DNA from: Candidatus Woesearchaeota archaeon
GTDB lineage: Archaea; Nanobdellota; Nanobdellia; Woesearchaeales; UBA12501
Length of the DNA: 45,154 bases
NCBI GenBank assembly: GCA_016180035.1
Contig: JACPCA010000006.1
Coordinates: forward strand, 1-45,154
Direction: 5' to 3'
The position numbers and the translations under genes were made by a program. The notes beneath the pieces are model-generated. The model was not told the origin of the DNA. It saw only the letters and a program-made list of their open reading frames with translations, and did not search any database. Below are positions 40,742 to 45,154 of this stretch, in pieces (position 1 is the first letter of the stretch; each line of letters begins with the position of its first letter).

Positions 40742-40848
40742 CTGGGGGTGAAAAGAAGCGTTATTTATATGCCTAACCCTGCTTTTATAACCGATACCCC
40801 ACCACCACAATCTTCATAAATAGCGGCAGGCATCTTTCCTTTTTTAGC
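40742..40848. promoter_or_regulatory. Divergent promoters of the FHA-kinase and pyrBI genes
   Basis: A TATA box for the minus-strand kinase lies at 40763-40772. For the plus-strand pyrBI, two candidates exist: TTTATAAC at about 40793-40800 and CATAAATA at about 40815-40822. The second would give a leaderless GTG start. No clear operator palindrome is seen. Confidence 0.5.
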
Positions 40849-42345
40849 GTGGCCTTTCGCAACAGAAGCTTTACGGACATCCACTCGCTGACGCGGGAGG
40901 AGATAGAATTCATTCTTGACAAGACTGCCATCATCAAAGCTGCGCTTCTCAAAAAAGACCGCTCCATCTACCGTCTTGCAGACGGCATGGACCTGATGGC
41001 TGCTTCCCTGTTCTACGAAAACAGCACGCGGACGCGGTCCAGCTTTGAGATTGCCGCCAAAAAGCTGGGGGTTGAGGTTACGGGCTTTTCCGGCATCGAA
41101 GGGACATCGGTCAAGAAGGGAGAATCATTGCAGCACACGCTGGACATGTTCCGCGCCTACCTGTGCGATGCTGTCATCATGCGCCACCCGCTCGATGGTG
41201 CGGCAAGGTTCGCTGCGGACTATCTTGATATCCCCATCTTCAACGGCGGGGACGGGAAGAACGAGCACCCGACACAGACCTTGCTTGACCTGTTCACGAT
41301 CCGCGAGCATCTTGGCCGCCTGGATGGCATTGATATCGGCATGGGCGGCGACCTGAAGTATGGCAGGACCGTCCACTCGCTTGCCATCGCCCTCTCGAAA
41401 TTCTCCAACGTGCGCCTCCACTTCTTTTCCCATCCCCTGCTCAAGATGCCGCAGGGCGTCCTTGACTTTCTCCAGCAGAACAATGTGGACTACGTCGAGC
41501 ACGACTCTCTGTACGGCACGCTGGGCGCTTCTGATATCTTCTACCAGACACGCGTGCAGCGCGAACGGATGCCAGATGATGAAGAGTACCAGAAAGCAAA
41601 AGATGCCTGCAGGATAACAGCAGCGCACCTTAGCGCGGCAAAAGAAACCTTTGGCCTGATGCATCCTCTGCCGATCAACAAGGAATATCCGGAAGTCACG
41701 CCAGACGCTGATGCCAGCCCAAAAACAATCTATCGCCAGCAGGCAGGCAATGGGCTTCCGCTCCGGCTGGTGCTGCTGGCCTTGTCCTTTGGCCTGATGG
41801 GAACAGAGTTTCGCGGAAAGAGCAATGGCGTGGAGCAGCGCTCGCCATCGTTCTATACTGATCTATTGGTCGTCAAGAAAGAGCAGAAGACCGAGCAGAA
41901 TCTCAAGCCGATCCAGGGAAGCGGCACGGTGATCGACCATCTTGTTCCAGGAACAGCGCGAAAGCTGATGGACCTGCTGAAGGTGGAGGAGCGCTGCGAC
42001 ATCTATCGCGGCGGCACCGTCCGGCGGCGCAGCAACAGGGACGAGCTGAAGGCTATGCTGATGATTGAGAATCGGAGGCTCACCGACGACGAGCTGCGCA
42101 TGGTCGCTGCGATATCTCCTAAATCCCGCATCAACACGATCACGAACGGTGAAGTGTCTCGAAAGATCGAGCTGCATATGCCAGACATTATCGAAGGCAT
42201 CCCTTACTTGATGTGCACGAACACCGGCTGCATCACGCGGCCAGAACATCACGAGCACGTCACGGCAAAATTCATCCGGGCTGGTGAATCCTTGCTCCGC
42301 TGCTATTACTGCAATGCGATGATGGGTGCAAGGGAACTGTTTTGA
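40849..42345 (+). CDS. pyrBI: Aspartate carbamoyltransferase with fused catalytic and regulatory chains
   Basis: 498 residues. Catalytic part (1-330): STRTRSSFE (S59), SVKKGESL (K89/K90), HPTQTLLDLF (H140), GDLKYGRTVHSL, MHPLP and AGNGLPLR. A linker of about 25 residues leads to the PyrI part (353-498): GTVIDHLVPGTARKLM and the zinc cysteines in CTNTGC and CYYC. It carries out the committed step of pyrimidine synthesis with allosteric control. Fused PyrBI is known in Thermotoga and some archaeal lineages. The start is a GTG, GTG GCC TTT CGC, with a nearby TATA-like box. Confidence 0.93.
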   Translation: MAFRNRSFTDIHSLTREEIEFILDKTAIIKAALLKKDRSIYRLADGMDLMAASLFYENSTRTRSSFEIAAKKLGVEVTGFSGIEGTSVKKGESLQHTLDMFRAYLCDAVIMRHPLDGAARFAADYLDIPIFNGGDGKNEHPTQTLLDLFTIREHLGRLDGIDIGMGGDLKYGRTVHSLAIALSKFSNVRLHFFSHPLLKMPQGVLDFLQQNNVDYVEHDSLYGTLGASDIFYQTRVQRERMPDDEEYQKAKDACRITAAHLSAAKETFGLMHPLPINKEYPEVTPDADASPKTIYRQQAGNGLPLRLVLLALSFGLMGTEFRGKSNGVEQRSPSFYTDLLVVKKEQKTEQNLKPIQGSGTVIDHLVPGTARKLMDLLKVEERCDIYRGGTVRRRSNRDELKAMLMIENRRLTDDELRMVAAISPKSRINTITNGEVSRKIELHMPDIIEGIPYLMCTNTGCITRPEHHEHVTAKFIRAGESLLRCYYCNAMMGARELF

Positions 42346-42401
42346 AACAGAAAGAATGCCACAACTAAATTTCTAACATTCATGGAACCAATCTTATCTT
42401 C

Positions 42402-42716
42402 TCATTCGCTATCCAACAGCAGTTTAAGGCTTTCTCTGTATTCTTCTATCGTTTCTGTTGAGAGAATCCCTACTTTTGCCGCCTCATCTATCATCTCCAC
42501 AAGAGGGATATGAACAGCTTCTGCAGCCTTGTCAAGAGAGCATTTTCCCTGCCGGTATAACACCAGATTCTTTTGAAGCAGCAATTGTTTTCTTCCTATA
42601 CTGATTAATTCTTTCAATGCTTTTGTTTTATCAACACGCTCCTCTTTTGCAGTATCTTCTACCATGCGGATGGTATCCTTATCAAGCCTTGCCCCTAAAA
42701 ATTCTGCTTCGGTCAT
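42402..42716 (-). CDS. UPF0175-type antitoxin-like protein without a toxin partner
   Basis: 104 residues. An N-terminal RHH-like part (FLGARLDKDTIRMVEDTAK, KTKALKELISIGRKQLL) is followed by LYRQGKCSLDKAAEAVHIPLVEMIDEAAKVGI, the UPF0175 signature. Such proteins are antitoxins of PIN or other toxins. Here the neighbours are pyrBI and a winged-helix gene and no toxin is seen. AAAGGAGGA precedes the ATG, a strong ribosome site. Confidence 0.78.
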   Translation of the reverse strand: MTEAEFLGARLDKDTIRMVEDTAKEERVDKTKALKELISIGRKQLLLQKNLVLYRQGKCSLDKAAEAVHIPLVEMIDEAAKVGILSTETIEEYRESLKLLLDSE

Positions 42717-42780
42717 TCAATATCCTCCTTTGCCCTTTCAATACTCTTTCGACCGATATTAAAGCTTTCGGTTTTGCAAT

Positions 42781-43044
42781 TTATTGGCTATACAATTCTT
42801 TTCTTATCTTGTTTCCGGCATTGGTCAGCTGGTAAAGCCTTCCAAGCTTGTCCTTGGGGTTGAGGCACTTGGCAAGGCCATTCTTTTCCATTAAGCGGAG
42901 AATGTCAGAAACATTGCTGACCTTGATCCCTGCCTCTTCTTTGATAAGCGTTGGAGTCTTCGGTTTATCTAAAAACTTGAAAATTTTACGGCGCTGAGAG
43001 CCTCGTAAAACCCATGCATAAAGCTTAATGAACTTTTTGTCCAC
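42781..43044 (-). CDS. Small winged-helix DNA-binding protein
   Basis: 87 residues. SQRRKIFKFLDKPKTPTLIKEEAG, then KVSNVSDILRLMEKNGLAKCL and the wing KDKLGRLYQLTNAGNKI are typical of a winged helix, as in MarR/ArsR-like archaeal regulators. The start is GTG at 43042-43044. It is divergent from the long Cys-rich lipoprotein gene, and repeated sites in the intergenic region suggest it controls both. Confidence 0.8.
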   Translation of the reverse strand: MDKKFIKLYAWVLRGSQRRKIFKFLDKPKTPTLIKEEAGIKVSNVSDILRLMEKNGLAKCLNPKDKLGRLYQLTNAGNKIRKELYSQ

Positions 43045-43153
43045 GAAAGTCCGGAAATTTTACGGTATTAAAACAGTATTACTGAAAAATTACCGAAAAG
43101 ATACCGAAACGCTTAAATAGTTTTGGCAACTCCTTTCCTGTTCGGTGGTAAAA
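43045..43153. promoter_or_regulatory. Divergent promoter with repeated TACCGAAA half-sites
   Basis: TACCGAAAA at 43091-43099 and TACCGAAAC at 43103-43111 are direct repeats 12 bp apart. TTTACGGTA at about 43059-43067 is a near copy on the other strand, overlapping the likely TATA region of the minus-strand gene. TTAAATAG at 43113-43120 is the candidate TATA for the lipoprotein. The sites are candidates for binding by the winged-helix protein (inference). Confidence 0.55.
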
Positions 43154-45154
43154 ATGAGAAGAACACTGGTAAGTATTGTAGCGGGTATGGCACTTGCTAT
43201 TGGCATAGCAAGCTGTAATGACGAGGAGCTCCGTAGGGTAGAAGAGCCAAACCAAGCCGGATCATGCGAAGAAGCATCAGAACCACCAAACTGCAAAGAT
43301 GGCTATTCTATTACTGTTTCTTGCGGGTACAATGATTCCGGCACAAAATTGGTAGAATGTGTTGACGGTGAGCTTGTTGAACGCCCTTGTGCAGGGACAG
43401 AAGAGCCGCCGATAATGTCTTGTCCTGATCCCGTCGTATGCGATCCTATCCCTGAATGCCTTGAGTCATCTGTTGAGCGAGACTATCGAACCTGTGGGAT
43501 TAATGGAGATGGAATCCGTATCGTGGAGCGATCAAGAGATTGCACTGATGGCCTTTGGGCAAGCTGGACAGATTGGGCAGAAATTATAGCCTGCATTGAC
43601 CCATCATACTGTACTGATGGAACAGCAGAAACACGATCTTGCGGCATTAACGGAAGAGGAACAGAAATTTTTACCTGCATTGACGGGCAGTACGATCCTT
43701 CTGGAGAATGCCTTGACGTTGATATCTGTTTGGATGAGTCTTCCATAGATGTTGCTTGCGGAATTAATGGGCGAGGAAGAACAACAGTAACCTGCACTGA
43801 TGGGAGGTTATGGGCAGATATTTGTGATGATATAGACATTTGCAGGGATTCTGAAATCAATTATGAGCTTCAGGAAGTTCCTTGCGGGATAAATAGTCGA
43901 GGTGTTCAATATCAGGAGAGGACCACATCATGCATCAATGGGCAATGGGGGGAGTGGGGGGATTGGAGTAATTATGGATTATGCTTTGATCCGGATGAGT
44001 GTTTTGACGGTACAGAAAGAACTATTGTTTGCGGCCTGAATGGTGATGGCATTCAGCAACAAACTTGTGTTGAAGGAGGATTTACTGATGATGGCTCTTG
44101 CATGGATGACGATGTTTGCCAAGATGGCTTGACCATCACCGCAGTAAATTGCGGCTATAATAGAAGAGGAACAACAACGGCAATGTGCAATGAAGGGCAA
44201 TTAACCGTTGGAGTTTGTGACGATCCGGACATTTGCAGTATAGGAGAAAATCGCTATACGCCCGATTCTTGCGGCCTGAATGGAAGAGGAACAATTGAAG
44301 ATGTGTGTGTTGATAGTAGGCCAGGAGAAGCTTCTTTATCGGATGATGATGCCTTTTTAGGAGCAAGTGATGCACCAGTTATTATGGTTGAATTTAGTGA
44401 TTACGAGACTCCATTCGGCGTTCGTTTCTTTAACGAGACCTTGCCGTTTATCAAAGCAAATTATATTGATACTGGAAAAGTAAAATTTGTCTATCGTGAT
44501 TTTCCACTTAATTCCATCCACCCCAATGCTCAAAAAGCAGCGGAAGCAGCAGAATGTGCTGGTGAACAAGGGGAATATTTTGAAATGCATAATAAACTCC
44601 ATATGGAGGGAGTAAGTGGGGGAGTCGTTTCCTTCAGAACTTATGCAGAAGATATCGGTTTAGACATCACTACATTTAATACCTGTCTTGATTCTGGAAG
44701 TATGACCCCGGAGATTAATCATGATCTTTCAGATGGCACAGCATTAGGAGTCATTGGCGTTCCATCTTTCTTTATTAATAGAAGGCTAATCTCTGGTGCA
44801 CAGCCGTACAGTGCTTTTGAAACAGTTATTGAAGAAGCTCTTAGTGAAAGAAGCAGTAATTGGACAACATGGGAATTCTCCCGATGCATTGACACTGACG
44901 TTTGTGTTGACGGAACTATTGAGGAAGTATGTTGCGGGTATGATGGAGAAGGAACAAAAACAAGAACCTGTATTGCCGGTGCAGGGCAGTGGGAAGAATA
45001 TGGGGATTGTTCGGTAGCGAGTTTGGTAAACAGGACTAATGATTCTTCACAGGATGATACTAACCCATATGTGCAAAATATAAACCTTATCTTTAGTAAA
45101 CGAGATACATTTCCTTCCCGTAAATCAGATATTTATCTTACACACATTAGAGAA
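43154..45154 (+). CDS. Cys-rich repeat lipoprotein with an embedded DsbA-like domain, truncated by the window edge
   Basis: 667 residues are visible, open at the right edge. Lipoprotein signal: MRRTLVSIVAGMALAIGIAS and C21 (IASC). At least eight repeats of about 35-45 residues have the core CG.NG.GT....C..G....C. After the eighth, a DsbA-like domain (397 to about 580) is inserted: VIMVEFSDYETPFGVRFFNE, KFVYRDFPLNSIHP, AECAGEQGEYFEMHNKL, and GVPSFFINRR with the cis-proline P537. The active site CxxC is TPFG (419-422), so both catalytic cysteines are missing. A ninth repeat follows. It is probably a surface scaffold or partner-binding protein rather than an oxidoreductase. Confidence 0.85.
   Translation, partial: MRRTLVSIVAGMALAIGIASCNDEELRRVEEPNQAGSCEEASEPPNCKDGYSITVSCGYNDSGTKLVECVDGELVERPCAGTEEPPIMSCPDPVVCDPIPECLESSVERDYRTCGINGDGIRIVERSRDCTDGLWASWTDWAEIIACIDPSYCTDGTAETRSCGINGRGTEIFTCIDGQYDPSGECLDVDICLDESSIDVACGINGRGRTTVTCTDGRLWADICDDIDICRDSEINYELQEVPCGINSRGVQYQERTTSCINGQWGEWGDWSNYGLCFDPDECFDGTERTIVCGLNGDGIQQQTCVEGGFTDDGSCMDDDVCQDGLTITAVNCGYNRRGTTTAMCNEGQLTVGVCDDPDICSIGENRYTPDSCGLNGRGTIEDVCVDSRPGEASLSDDDAFLGASDAPVIMVEFSDYETPFGVRFFNETLPFIKANYIDTGKVKFVYRDFPLNSIHPNAQKAAEAAECAGEQGEYFEMHNKLHMEGVSGGVVSFRTYAEDIGLDITTFNTCLDSGSMTPEINHDLSDGTALGVIGVPSFFINRRLISGAQPYSAFETVIEEALSERSSNWTTWEFSRCIDTDVCVDGTIEEVCCGYDGEGTKTRTCIAGAGQWEEYGDCSVASLVNRTNDSSQDDTNPYVQNINLIFSKRDTFPSRKSDIYLTHIRE

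Overview
The window looks like a chromosome fragment from an uncultivated archaeon, most likely of the DPANN/Woesearchaeota type (inference). Many genes have an AT-rich TATA box about 25 bp upstream of the start codon and little or no leader, as in leaderless archaeal transcription. The gene set is also archaeal: TrmB and Lrp/AsnC-type regulators, an AbrB-PhoU regulator, an XRE-CBS regulator, a JAMM protease, an archaeal tRNA-Thr editing domain, a fused aspartate carbamoyltransferase and the OapA/B/C operon. I see no tRNA, rRNA or CRISPR array.

Layout. 1-1 kb: the tail of an rve-type transposase abutting a 5'-truncated metallo-beta-lactamase-fold gene, then an inverted-repeat element. 1-8 kb: HicBA, VapBC and RelBE toxin-antitoxin loci, a duplicated Lrp-like regulator, a small zinc ribbon and an ABC-2 exporter operon. 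8-18 kb: a lipoprotein, a large unknown protein and a long minus-strand cluster of secreted or anchored proteins (calcium-binding repeats, Tat-exported thioredoxin-like protein, Cys-rich beta-propeller lipoprotein, short beta-helix protein). 18-22 kb: a DUF4258/zinc-finger-AbrB pair, a YdjM-like membrane protein, an MNT-HEPN pair and an orphan VapB. 22-26 kb: a YchF/Obg-type GTPase, a DeoC-like protein with a tRNA-Thr editing domain and a tiny zinc protein, and an AbrB-PhoU regulator. 26-30.5 kb: two paralogous protein kinases. 30.5-35 kb: the Oap operon, a JAMM protease, an XRE-CBS regulator, a second DUF4258 pair and a phosphohistidine-domain protein. 35-42 kb: a second VapBC, TrmB divergent from a PLP-fold enzyme plus methyltransferase pair, a third kinase and PyrBI. 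42-45 kb: an orphan UPF0175 protein, a winged-helix regulator and a long Cys-rich lipoprotein running off the right edge.

Main unusual points. (1) Two short non-autonomous element families share the end GGCTCTGT and 9-bp target duplications. All four intact copies sit between the TATA boxes of divergently transcribed genes. (2) The two paralogous kinases lack the usual beta-3 lysine but carry a lysine in the glycine-rich loop, the arrangement known from eukaryotic WNK kinases. (3) Three enzyme-like proteins lack their expected catalytic residue: a PLP-fold enzyme (Lys to Tyr), a DeoC-like aldolase (Lys to Ser) and a DsbA-like domain (CxxC to TPFG). (4) Two copies of a toxin-first pair combine a DUF4258 protein with a YgiT-type zinc finger fused to AbrB. 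(5) An orphan VapB ends inside a relic of the mobile element. All family assignments come from reading motifs, with no database search.
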